A DNA stretch of 41,551 nt from Chloroflexi bacterium TSY (lineage in GTDB: Bacteria > Chloroflexota > Anaerolineae > Caldilineales > Caldilineaceae): NCBI GenBank assembly GCA_019217005.1, contig JAHBNG010000133.1, positions 1 to 41,551 of the forward strand. Direction: 5' to 3'. Every line of letters begins with the position of its first letter. Within the stretch, counting starts at the first letter, position 1. A model generated the notes under the pieces. The model worked only from the letters and a program-made list of their open reading frames with translations. It did no database searches and was not told the DNA's origin. Shown piece by piece: positions 9,081-17,239 of this stretch. The position numbers and the translations under genes were made by a program.

Positions 9081-9507
9081 AGGTGCATATAGAATCGATG
9101 GTATCCCAAATAGTGTGTAAATTTGCTTTCGCTCTGAGAGACCAACCTGCTTTTACACGATTTGTGGTACATTACCATAGAATCCGTCTGATTGCATTGA
9201 CAAGTGAGGCACCTACGGGGCGACATAAGGGCCTAAAACCTGATTGTATCAGATTACTACATCTGGACGTAAATTCCACAGTAGATGACAGGAGATGAAA
9301 TTGGCGCTCTGTCGTCAATACTTTTTAGGCTAGGGTCATTATCTAGGGTCACTAAAAGACGGAGAAACACAAATGCTTGTGGTAAACTGAGGCAATAAGA
9401 AGTGGTTTCAGTCTAATCATTATTTTCGCTGATCAGGACGCGGTTATATAACACATGGTATTATCTCTGGGGAAAATAGAGGACTACACAATTTTCTTAG
9501 ATGACCA
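9081..9507. other. Intergenic region upstream of the MutS-like gene
   Basis: I see no gene or recognisable RNA. The region separates the minus-strand MutS-like gene from a small minus-strand membrane-protein gene and probably holds the MutS-like gene's promoter. No convincing -35/-10 pair could be picked by eye. Confidence 0.4.
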
Positions 9508-9720
9508 TTATTTTGAATCGATATTACTATGACGAAAATAGCGTTCCATACGACGTTCAGCATTGATGCGTTCGATGACCCCCAAAATGGTCCAAATCAG
9601 GACTCCACTGCTTAATCCTGTGCTCGCACCCAGAATGAGTCCATCTAGTCCATTCACGAAGAGACCACCAAGAGCTCCTATGGTCGTACCCGAAACGGCA
9701 AAAAACATAAGCCAAATCAT
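9508..9720 (-). CDS. Small two-helix membrane protein, function unknown
   Basis: This 70-residue product has two glycine-rich hydrophobic stretches (LMFFAVSGTTIGALGGLFVN and LILGASTGLSSGVLIWTILG). They are joined by a short turn and followed by a basic tail (ERINAERRMERYFRH). That pattern fits a small inner-membrane hairpin protein with a cytoplasmic tail. AGGAG lies about 12 bases before the ATG. I do not recognise a family. It lies just left of the composite transposon insertion site and is not disturbed by it. Confidence 0.5.
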   Translation of the reverse strand: MIWLMFFAVSGTTIGALGGLFVNGLDGLILGASTGLSSGVLIWTILGVIERINAERRMERYFRHSNIDSK

Positions 9721-9920
9721 TCGACTGATACTCTCCTATGAATATCTATAAAGTTAAGATTCGAAGTGATATACTTTGCCTGCGATGTAGACTTTATCGA
9801 TACTTTGCACGAGCATGAGAGTACATTATTCACGTTCATTCCCCGAATATGTAACAAACATGCATAAAGCCCTTTGGCCAATAGCTCGTTGCGCATATTG
9901 GTGGTAGATGAAGCGTAATA
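9721..9920. other. Left flank of composite transposon
   Basis: Host sequence without a visible gene. Its last five bases, TAATA (9916-9920), are the left target duplication. The partner copy lies at 16716-16720, beyond IS copy B. Confidence 0.6.
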
Positions 9921-11414
9921 CTTTACTTTCTGGTAAAGGCTTGAGTGACAAAGGGCAAACCGAAAGGGGCGGAAAAAAGAATCCACCCTGAAAAAACGGG
10001 ATAAAATGTAAAAATAGTGCTCGGCTAGTTTAAGCAGCGGCATTGAGGCGGCGATGAGCGAGAACGCCTTTAGGGAAATGGTGTGAAACCGAGGCCTTTT
10101 TCCGAAAGTCAGGGTCGAGTTGGTCAGGAGTTGGAAAAAGAGCACTCGAGAGAACACGGCGCAGCCTGCCGGGAGTGGATTGAGGCTCTCGATCCCAGTA
10201 GCCAGTCGGTATGGGAGGAAGAGAAGCGGCTAAATGGGAAAGAAGATTGCCAGCAAGCAGCCCCAGTTCAGGTAAGCGGAAACAAGCCTCATCGGCATGA
10301 ACAAATTGACGATGTAAGCCAATCATCTGCTTGGAAGCCAAGGGGGGAGGTTCAACAGGCCAGCGTTCCAGGTAGACAAGATAAATGGTTTCAGGCTGCA
10401 AAGTCATAACGGTCGCCAAAACCAAAGGTGTGTTGTAGGCCGGATCCTGAATGACGTAAATCGAGTAGGTACGGTTGGCTGTATCCACCTTGGTTGTTCT
10501 GGGGACGAGATTGTGCCATGCTTGATAGCAAATCAGGCGACCACTATAGAGAAAGCGACCAGACGAGTCCGGAGTTGTAGCCTCGAGTCGCTTTCCCTTA
10601 TAGCTGCGAGAGAGCGGACGCACAATATCACCATATTCAGGTGGTCTGCCTTTTTCTTTGCGTTTGGGGAACTCATTGCGGCGCACTGTGCAGTTAATGG
10701 CTTCCCGCAGGACAAATCGGTCTATGCCGCTTTCTAGCATTTCTCTGATTGTAAACCCGGCATCGACCACCGCCACTTCGTCTGACTCCAGTGATTTCTT
10801 CGTCTCTGTCAGCAGCTTTTTCCGAAACTCACTTTCCTTTGTTCCAACCGTGCATCTCATGATTGCCTTGAGCAGTGGCACTCGCTTCCCGCCTATCTCC
10901 CCCGAGCTTATCATCACTCCAAAGATGAGCGCGGACAATGCCCGACGAGCCGTTGAGTTATAGAGTCGGTTCACTTTCCCTTGCAGCTTCGGTCGCCAGA
11001 ACCCTGTGATATCTATGCTTTTCACTCGGTACCCTTCTAACTTTTTTGCCTCCCATTCCCCTTTCCACTTCTTCTTGCCACGACCCCAGCAGACTTGTGA
11101 TATCCCATGATCCATATCGAAAGCTCCACCAGCTTCGCCGGAGCTCCTCATCTTCAAACCCGCTTTCACTCAATCCACTATGGATTGCTCCTCGACTTTT
11201 CAGAAACGACCCATTCATCATCGCCCACATCAGACGCATTACATTTACGTTTGTTCCCACCGGCGTTACTTGCAATACATTCATCAGTACTGCTATAGTT
11301 ATTTCTGGCGCGGTTAGCATTCCTTCCTCCTTTTTGGGTTCTCTACCTTTAGGATGAAACGCTAACCGCTTTTTGTCACATTTCTCACCTCATCTCTTTT
11401 ACCAGAAAGTAAAG
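9921..11414 (-). mobile_element. IS copy A (IS4-superfamily type), 1494 bp
   Basis: Both ends carry the perfect 17-bp inverted repeat CTTTACTTTCTGGTAAA. The left flank is TAATA and the right flank TGACA, so this copy lacks its own matching duplication, as expected for the outer IS of a composite element. Its allele (MMNGSF, GLSESG) matches copy E. Confidence 0.88.
10030..11320 (-). pseudogene. IS transposase, copy A, +1 frameshift
   Basis: This is the same DDE transposase as intact copy C, split by one extra G (GGGG instead of GGG at 11058-11061). The reading frame breaks after about residue 87. The N-terminal frame runs to 120 residues, and an overlapping frame carries the catalytic residues to the normal end. 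The ribosome site AAAGGAGGAAGGA before the start is preserved. Copies D and E share the same extra G, so it is either an inherited allele or a programmed-frameshift variant; the second is less likely because copies B and C have three Gs. Confidence 0.8.
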
Positions 11415-11415
11415 T

Positions 11416-12027
11416 GACAACCAGATCAGCCTATCCAAAGCCAGAGAGAGACTTGGTTTTGCACAAGACGAGCTGCTCTTTCTCTTCTTTGGCAGGATTC
11501 AACCATACAAAGGGGTTTTCGATCTTATCGATGCCTTCGAGCAACTTGAAAATCCTCACGCGCGGCTGCTGCTTGTTGGAAAACCAGAAAGCAATGAGGC
11601 CCAAGCGTTGCTAGAAAGCCGTGGTCGATCCCATGAGAACATTCATCTTTATCTGGATTATGTGGCCAACACAGATATTCAACTATATATGAACGCGGCG
11701 GATCTTGTCGTTCTACCTTTCCGAGAGATTCTGACCTCCAGTACGGTGATTCTGGCAATGTCGTTTGGTAAAGCGGTTATTGCCCCGCGGGTGGGCTGCA
11801 TTGCCGAGACGCTGGCGGATCAAGGTTGTTTCTTCTACAACGCTAATGAACGAAATGGTCTGCTGCAGGCGCTGCAAAAGGCCCAATCTGCGGACTTGGC
11901 AGCTATGGGACGATCTAATCTGCAACAGGCAGATCGCTTTAACTGGAACGAAATTGGCCGACAAACTCATGAGGTTTATCGACAGTGTCTGTTGAAAAAT
12001 CCGCAATATGAAGATTCTACTCGTTAA
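11416..12027 (+). pseudogene. GT4 glycosyltransferase, 3' fragment (cargo copy 1)
   Basis: This is the C-terminal ~203 residues of a GT-B fold glycosyltransferase, whose 5' part is missing because the cargo begins inside the gene. The correct frame runs straight out of the IS junction as DNQISLSKARERLGFAQDEL, then LFLFFGRIQPYKGVFDLIDA (start of the nucleotide-sugar-binding half), MNAADLVVLPFREI, and SFGKAVIAPRVGCIAE before the end. It has no start codon and no promoter of its own. The matching 5' half remains only at the home locus (32022-32505). The end overlaps the next GT4 start by 20 bases, so the two genes were translationally coupled. A GTG-initiated open frame at 11414 in another phase is not the gene. 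Confidence 0.85.
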
Positions 12028-13183
12028 CGACTACGCAACCCCTACTGGCGGTGCCGAATTGATCATGCTGTCGTTGCGTGATGGTCTACGAAAACGCGGA
12101 CACGATGCGCGCCTTTTTGCCAGCAGCGCACAACGCCAAGGCGGCGATACACTAGCTGATTATGAATGTTTTGGCACCACGTCCAGTTTCCGAACGCTAT
12201 TGCAGACGGCGAACCCGTGGGCTATGCGCCGATTGGCGCGTGTCTTGGCCGAGTTTCAACCGGATGTGGTCCATATCAAGATTTTCCTGACCCAGCTTTC
12301 ACCCCTGATCTTGAGGCTGCTACAAAATATACCAAGTCTATATCATGCGGCTTGGTATCGCCCCATCTGCCCACTGGGTCATAAGACATTGCCTGATGGC
12401 AACCCCTGCCACAATTCAACGGGTGTCGCCTGTTATCGAAATCACTGCCTGCCGGCGCGCGACTGGCTCCCTCTGATGCTTCAGATGCACCTCTGGCAGC
12501 GATGGCGCAGCGCCTTTAATCTCGTTGTTGCCAACAGCGCGGCGGTTAAAGACCGCTTGATTGCGGAAGGTATTGAGCCAGTAGAAGTTGCTTGGTGTGG
12601 TATCCCCATTCGCCCATTACGTCCGATACCGCTCATGTCACCGCCAACGGTCGTTTTTGCTGGCCGGTTAGTTTGGGAGAAAGGGGTTGATGTATTGATT
12701 CGGGCCTTTGGTCAAGTCGTGGCTAAAATCCCTCAAGCCAGACTGCTTATTGCGGGAGATGGCCCAGAGATTGTTAAGCTCCAAGAACTCATTGCCGGGC
12801 AAGGGCTATCTGAGCAGGTCTCCATGCTTGGTCATCTGCCACGTGCCGAGATGGAACAACACTTTGGCCAGGCATGGGCACAGGTGGTTCCCTCACGTTG
12901 GACAGAACCCTTTGGCATGGTTGCGCCCGAGGCCATGATGCGTGGCATTGCAGTGGTGGCTAGCGACTCAGGTGGCTTGCGTGAAATTGTGCGCAATGGT
13001 GAAACTGGTTTTCTTGTCCCGCCCGATAACGTAGCTTGTCTTACTACGGTCCTGCTGAATCTGTTACAGAATCGCACACTCGCGGAGCAAATGGGTATGG
13101 CGGGACGCGAGGTGGCACTGGCTCAATTTACCGAAGAAATTTTTGTTAGCCGATTTATCGACTTATATCAAAGCATTCTATGA
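12008..13183 (+). CDS. GT4 glycosyltransferase (cargo copy 1)
   Basis: This 391-residue GT-B enzyme is predicted to transfer a sugar from an activated nucleotide donor to a growing glycan at the cytoplasmic membrane face. The N-domain opens with MKILLVNDYATPTGGAEL, whose TGGAE loop is typical of GT4. A cysteine-bearing insert (CPLGHKTLPDGNPC then GVACYRNHC) follows, seen in some GT4 members near the domain hinge. The C-domain has VFAGRLVWEKGVDVLIRAF, LLIAGDGPE, and the E-x7-E donor motif in WTEPFGMVAPEAMMRG. It is intact in all three cargo copies. The start at 12008 overlaps the upstream GT fragment. In this location it has no visible promoter and would depend on transcription from the IS or beyond. 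Confidence 0.9.
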   Translation: MKILLVNDYATPTGGAELIMLSLRDGLRKRGHDARLFASSAQRQGGDTLADYECFGTTSSFRTLLQTANPWAMRRLARVLAEFQPDVVHIKIFLTQLSPLILRLLQNIPSLYHAAWYRPICPLGHKTLPDGNPCHNSTGVACYRNHCLPARDWLPLMLQMHLWQRWRSAFNLVVANSAAVKDRLIAEGIEPVEVAWCGIPIRPLRPIPLMSPPTVVFAGRLVWEKGVDVLIRAFGQVVAKIPQARLLIAGDGPEIVKLQELIAGQGLSEQVSMLGHLPRAEMEQHFGQAWAQVVPSRWTEPFGMVAPEAMMRGIAVVASDSGGLREIVRNGETGFLVPPDNVACLTTVLLNLLQNRTLAEQMGMAGREVALAQFTEEIFVSRFIDLYQSIL

Positions 13184-13290
13184 CCAGAATTGATAGACCA
13201 CAACAGCCCTGAACTGTCATTCTGAATCACTGGTAAGGATTGCGCTAGTTTACGGCAAAATGCTGTTGGCAAGTAAATGACCGATTGATG

Positions 13291-14175
13291 ATGTCTGAAC
13301 GTATACACTTTTCTATCATAATTCCTACCTATGCTCGTCCTGTACAGTTGAAGCGGTGCCTTGGGTCGCTGACCAATATCGCCTATCCTTCCGATCAATT
13401 TGAAGTGATTGTGGTTAGCGATGGTAGCGACGTGCCTGCGCTCCCAGTTCCAGAAGACTGTCGGCACCGAATCAGTACAACTATCCTGCGCCAGGAAAAT
13501 AGTGGGCCAGCCACCGCACGCAATACAGGTGCCGGCCATGCCAAGGGAAAACATCTCATCTTTACAGATGATGATTGTACGTTAGCACCAGACTACTTGA
13601 CAAAACTGGCCCGTTGCATTCAGGATGAACCAGACGCAATGATCGGTGGACGTACCATCAATGGGCTGCCCAACAATCTCTATGCAACCGCCAGCCAACT
13701 ACTGATCGATTATCTCTATAGCTATTTCAATACAGATCCGGAGAAAACAATATTTTTTACCTCAAACAACTTGGTTGTGCCCGCCGAACAGTTCAAAGCA
13801 TCGAACGGATTCGATACAAGCTTCCCGCTTGCTGCGGGAGAGGACCGCGAACTATGCGACCGCTGGCAGCATGAAGAACGCAACATGATCTACGCGCCGC
13901 AACTGGTCGTCTATCATTTCCATGACATGAACCTGCGCAGCTTCTGGCGGCAGCATTTCAATTATGGTCGCGGGGCGTTTCATTTTCATCAGTTGCGCAG
14001 CAGCCGAGGTCAGTCACATGTGAGGCCAGAGCCGCTATCGTTTTATCGCAACTTATTACGCTATCCATTTCGCCAAGAGTTGGGTTGGTGGACATGGCTG
14101 CTGGTCGGGTTGCTCTTTGTTTCCCAGGTGGCGAATGCCTTCGGCTTCTTTTGGGAAGTGAGGAAGAGGAAATGA
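13291..14175 (+). CDS. GT2 glycosyltransferase (cargo copy 1)
   Basis: This GT-A fold enzyme of about 294 residues is likely to add a sugar to a membrane-bound acceptor. It begins with FSIIIPTYARPVQLKRCLGS, then EVIVVSDGSD. The metal-binding motif is LIFTDDDCTL and the acceptor-side acidic motif is AAGEDRELCDRW. A late segment, FNYGRGAFHFH, resembles the R/Q-x-x-R/W region of this family. One hydrophobic helix near the end (WTWLLVGLLFVSQVANAFGF) probably anchors it. ATG codons at 13288 and 13291 and a TTG at 13285 all compete; I favour 13291 or 13288. The stop overlaps the next start as ATGA, indicating coupling. About 105 bases separate it from the upstream GT4. Confidence 0.88.
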   Translation: MSERIHFSIIIPTYARPVQLKRCLGSLTNIAYPSDQFEVIVVSDGSDVPALPVPEDCRHRISTTILRQENSGPATARNTGAGHAKGKHLIFTDDDCTLAPDYLTKLARCIQDEPDAMIGGRTINGLPNNLYATASQLLIDYLYSYFNTDPEKTIFFTSNNLVVPAEQFKASNGFDTSFPLAAGEDRELCDRWQHEERNMIYAPQLVVYHFHDMNLRSFWRQHFNYGRGAFHFHQLRSSRGQSHVRPEPLSFYRNLLRYPFRQELGWWTWLLVGLLFVSQVANAFGFFWEVRKRK

Positions 14176-15216
14176 ATATAATGGGAATCCAAAAAATGGC
14201 GCAATCAAGTAACGGGGGCCGATTGACCTTTTATCTGCGCTTGCTGATGATGTTTTTGCAGGTGGGCTGGCTTGGTGCGATGTGGTTTACGGGCGCAGCC
14301 ACGAGCATCAAAGTCCCGATCCTGATGGGCTTTACGCTGATCATCGGACTGTTTTTTCTGTTTCTGCCCTTGCGTCATCAGCAGATCCTGGCTTCGTGGC
14401 AAGAAAGCTTATTGAGATATCCAACTCGATGGCTGATCGGTTTATGTATTGGCGTCTTGCTTGTCGGAATCCTCTATGCGAACTATCAGCGGATATGGCC
14501 ATTTGATGAGGAGATGTCCCACCGTGCGTCTAAACTCATTGCAGAAGAAGGGGTGAGCACTTTTTTTGACCAGTATCAGTAGATCCAAATTTGGCGTTTT
14601 TGGCTATTTTCAGTCGAGATTGCAGGGATTTTGGAGTCATTTATTCAGATTTCGGTTACAGAAAACAACCTATTTCATATCTGAAAATCGCCCAAATCTA
14701 ACGCAAAAACTAGATATCGACCGGCAAATTTGTATTTATGTCAACTGTTTCGCCAGAATTCTCTCTCAAAACCTGAAATTTGGATCTACTGAGTATGTAC
14801 AACTCAAATGGCTCGGTGCGCAGCATCCACCGTTCATTGTCCTGCTGAATGGTTTTGTCTACGAACTCTTCGGTGTTCACTTGCTCTATGCCCGATTCGT
14901 CACGTTGTTTTTTGCGCTTGGCATTCTTGTATTGACGTATCAATTGGGACGCATCTTCTACGATGCAACAACAGGTGTCCTGGCCGCCTTTGCATTTGCC
15001 ACCTTTCCGCTGTTTCTGCGGCTGGGCACGACAAGCATGCTGGATATTCAAGTCACCTTTTTTGCACTCTTGGGCCTCTACTTTGGCGTCATCGCTCTCC
15101 GGAATCAATCGTATCAACGGGCCATTGCTGCTGGCTTCGCCTTGGGCTTAGGTCTCGTGACAAAATATACCATGGTGCTTATGGCACCGGTTGTCCTTTG
15201 CTATTTTGTTTTACAA
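14172..15216 (+). pseudogene. GT39 (PMT/ArnT-like) glycosyltransferase, 5' part split by MITE (cargo copy 1)
   Basis: This is the N-terminal half of a multi-spanning glycosyltransferase that uses a polyprenyl-phosphate sugar. The start at 14172 overlaps the GT2 stop (ATGA). Transmembrane helices come first (LRLLMMFLQVGWLGAMWF, PILMGFTLIIGLFFLFLP, LIGLCIGVLLVGILYANYQ), then the first-loop catalytic region RIWPFDEEMSHRASKLIAEE. A 215-bp MITE then interrupts at 14577-14791. After removing it and one AGTAT copy, the frame continues YVQLKWLGAQHPPFIVLLNG into the helices FVTLFFALGILVLTYQLGRI and so on. The gene is cut by IS-B at 15216; its C-terminal part survives only at 19281-19928. Not functional here. 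Confidence 0.85.
14577..14791 (+). mobile_element. MITE-beta, 215 bp, inside GT39 (cargo copy 1)
   Basis: It has perfect 16-bp terminal inverted repeats (CAGTAGATCCAAATTT) and a 5-bp target duplication AGTAT (14572-14576 and 14792-14796). It has no coding capacity of its own. Deletion with one AGTAT restores the GT39 frame exactly. It is present in all three cargo copies, so it preceded the amplification. A further copy starts at the right edge of the window. Confidence 0.88.
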
Positions 15217-16715
15217 CTTTACTTTCTGGTAAAGGCTTGAGTGACAAAGGGCAAACCGAAAGGGGCAGAAAAAAGAATCCACCCTGAAAAAACGGGATAA
15301 AATGTAAAAATAGTGCTCGGCTAGTTTAAGCAGCGGCATTGAGGCGGCGATGAGCGAGAACGCCTTTAGGGAAATGGTGTGAAACCGAGGCCTTTTTTCC
15401 GAAAGTCAGGGTCGAGTTGGTCAGGAGTTGGAAAAAGAGCACTCGAGAGAACACGGCGCAGCCTGCCGGGAGTGGATTGAGGCTCTCGATCCCAGTAGCC
15501 AGTCGGTATGGGAGGAAGAGAAGCGGCTAAATGGGAAAGAAGATTGCCAGCAAGCAGCCCCAGTTCAGGTAAGCGGAAACAAGCCTCATCGGCATGAACA
15601 AATTGACGATGTAAGCCAATCATCTGCTTGGAAGCCAAGGGGGGAGGTTCAACAGGCCAGCGTTCCAGGTAGACAAGATAAATGGTTTCAGGCTGCAAAG
15701 TCATAACGGTCGCCAAAACCAAAGGTGTGTTGTAGGCCGGATCCTGAATGACGTAAATCGAGTAGGTACGGTTGGCTGTATCCACCTTGGTTGTTCTGGG
15801 GACGAGATTGTGCCATGCTTGATAGCAAATCAGGCGACCACTATAGAGAAAGCGACCAGACGAGTCCGGAGTTGTAGCCTCGAGTCGCTTTCCCTTATAG
15901 CTGCGAGAGAGCGGACGCACAATATCACCATATTCAGGTGGTCTGCCTTTTTCTTTGCGTTTGGGGAACTCATTGCGGCGCACTGTGCAGTTAATGGCTT
16001 CCCGCAGGACAAATCGGTCTATGCCGCTTTCTAGCATTTCTCTGATTGTAAACCCGGCATCGACCACCGCCACTTCGTCTGACTCCAGTGATTTCTTCGT
16101 CTCTGTCAGCAGCTTTTTCCGAAACTCACTTTCCTTTGTTCCAACCGTGCATCTCATGATTGCCTTGAGCAGTGGCACTCGCTTCCCGCCTATCTCCCCC
16201 GAGCTTATCATCACTCCAAAGATGAGCGCGGACAATGCCCGACGAGCCGTTGAGTTATAGAGTCGGTTCACTTTCCCTTGCAGCTTCGGTCGCCAGAACC
16301 CTGTGATATCTATGCTTTTCACTCGGTACCCTTCTAACTTTTTTGCCTCCCATTCCCTTTCCACTTCTTCTTGCCACGACCCCAGCAGACTTGTGATATC
16401 CCATGATCCATATCGAAAGCTCCACCAGCTTCGCCGGAGCTCCTCATCTTCAAACCCGCTTTCTTTCAATGCGCTATGGATTGCTCCTCGACTTTTCAGA
16501 AACGACCCATTCAGCATTGCCCACATCAGACGCATTACATTTACGTTTGTTCCCATCGGCGTTACTTGCAATACATTCATCAGTACTGCTATAGTTATTT
16601 CTGGCGCGGTTAGCATTCCTTCCTCCTTTTTGGGTTCTCTACCTTTAGGATGAACTGCTAACCGCTTTTTGTCACATTTCTCACCTCATCTCTTTTCTTT
16701 TACCAGAAAGTAAAG
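15217..16715 (-). mobile_element. IS copy B (IS4-superfamily type), 1499 bp
   Basis: It has the same 17-bp terminal inverted repeats as the other copies. The right flank TAATA (16716-16720) pairs with the left flank of copy A. The left flank is the cargo end TTACAA. The five extra bases relative to copy A are a TCTTT duplication just inside the right end, shared with copy C. Its allele (ALKESG) is closest to copy C. Confidence 0.88.
15326..16616 (-). pseudogene. IS transposase, copy B, C-terminal frameshift
   Basis: The reading frame is open for about 405 of 429 residues, including both catalytic Asp motifs (KSIDITGF, VAVVDAGF) and the YLERWPVEPPPLASK segment. An extra T in the run at 15393-15398 then shifts the frame, so the normal ending (ASVSHHFPKGVLAHRRLNAAA-like) is replaced by GLGFTPFP, running past the usual stop into the next frame. 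Because the DDE core is complete it could still be active. The start has the strong AAAGGAGGAAGGA ribosome site. Confidence 0.78.
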
Positions 16716-17087
16716 TAATAGATAAACCATTATTCGTGTCTGGCAAAATGTTACTTTATGTTCATGCCGAATAGAATCATACTTAATCCCAGGGGTATAT
16801 TGTTCCGCAACACGGGGTGGTTCAAAATTAGGTTTACACTTTTGATATATAGACAAAAATCTATATGAGACCGTTTTCTCTCTGAGAACCGGCGAAATCA
16901 GAGAATATAAACGTTCTTTCTGTTTCTAAAAGTGTAAACCTATCTATCCAGCTAAAATGAACCACCCCCGCAACACTCCTAAAATTCTACATAATCGCGC
17001 TATACAAAGTTGGTCCATTAATCAGCGCTTTCTTTGTGTCTAAAATACGTTTCGTCCTGTAAAATAATACGCTGAAAAAAGCATGCA
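16716..17087. other. Right flank of composite transposon, with MITE-alpha
   Basis: It begins with the TAATA duplication. Apart from the 155-bp MITE at 16814-16968, I see no gene. It is probably the upstream region of the CapA-family gene, so both the composite transposon and the MITE sit in its possible promoter zone. Confidence 0.5.
16814..16968 (+). mobile_element. MITE-alpha copy 1, 155 bp
   Basis: The ends GGGGTGGTTCA and TGAACCACCCC are inverted repeats, with an inner pair AGGTTTACACTTTT and AAAAGTGTAAACCT. An 8-bp target duplication, CGCAACAC, flanks it (16806-16813 and 16969-16976). No coding capacity. It appears identical, base for base, to the copy at 36794-36948. The 8-bp duplication and the GTGTAAA-containing inner repeat suggest mobilisation by an IS256-type transposase; this is an inference. 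Confidence 0.88.
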
Positions 17088-17228
17088 ATGATTGGCATTG
17101 CAGTCTCTATTCTGCTAGGCTATGGTACGCTGGTCATTTTGGCTCATCAATTGAGGGATGGCGAAATGGAAACAAAACCAATATGCTATACTGGTAATGA
17201 CGATTTTCTAGCAAAAAAGCAACGCTAA
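17088..17228 (+). CDS. Possible 46-residue single-helix membrane peptide
   Basis: A short open frame begins [20 protein letters not shown], an N-terminal hydrophobic helix, followed by a charged tail ([11 protein letters not shown]) that ends 11 bases before the CapA-family start. The close spacing suggests a leader or small partner translated with CapA. The ribosome site is weak and no family is recognised. It could also be a relic of a larger membrane gene. Confidence 0.3.
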   Translation: MIGIAVSILLGYGTLVILAHQLRDGEMETKPICYTGNDDFLAKKQR

Positions 17229-17239
17229 ATTTTCATTTT

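Larger units (their letters stand above)
11415..15216 (+). repeat. Glycosyltransferase cargo, copy 1 of 3 (3802 bp)
   Basis: This segment is repeated in reverse complement at 21427-25228 (same length) and 26723-30526 (two extra bases). By eye the copies look essentially identical, which implies very recent duplication or continuing gene conversion. Position x in this copy corresponds to 36643 minus x in copy 2. Confidence 0.9.
9921..16715. mobile_element. Composite transposon: IS-A, glycosyltransferase cargo, IS-B
   Basis: Two directly oriented copies of the same IS (A at 9921-11414, B at 15217-16715) bracket a 3802-bp cargo. The outer ends are flanked by TAATA on both sides. The inner junctions instead carry TGACA (11415-11419) and TTACAA (15211-15216), the target sequences of home copies E and C in reverse complement. 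So the unit [C-cargo-E] moved as one piece, in inverted orientation, from the array at 19929-32021. The cargo is a GT4 3' fragment, an intact GT4, an intact GT2 and a GT39 5' fragment. Confidence 0.85.

Noticed and set aside
9717..10157. Open frames on the minus strand spanning the left end of IS copy A
   Set aside because: They run in a different phase from the transposase and cross the IS border. They are by-products of the IS sequence and recur wherever the IS does.
12008..15216. An integron-like or phage-borne origin for the cargo
   Set aside because: No integrase, attC-like sites or phage genes are present, and the borders are explained fully by IS ends and their duplications.
14566..15240. 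A 224-residue open frame beginning MTSISRSKFGVFG
   Set aside because: Its first ~75 residues come from MITE-beta and its last few from IS copy B. Only the middle is GT39. It is described as part of the interrupted gene.
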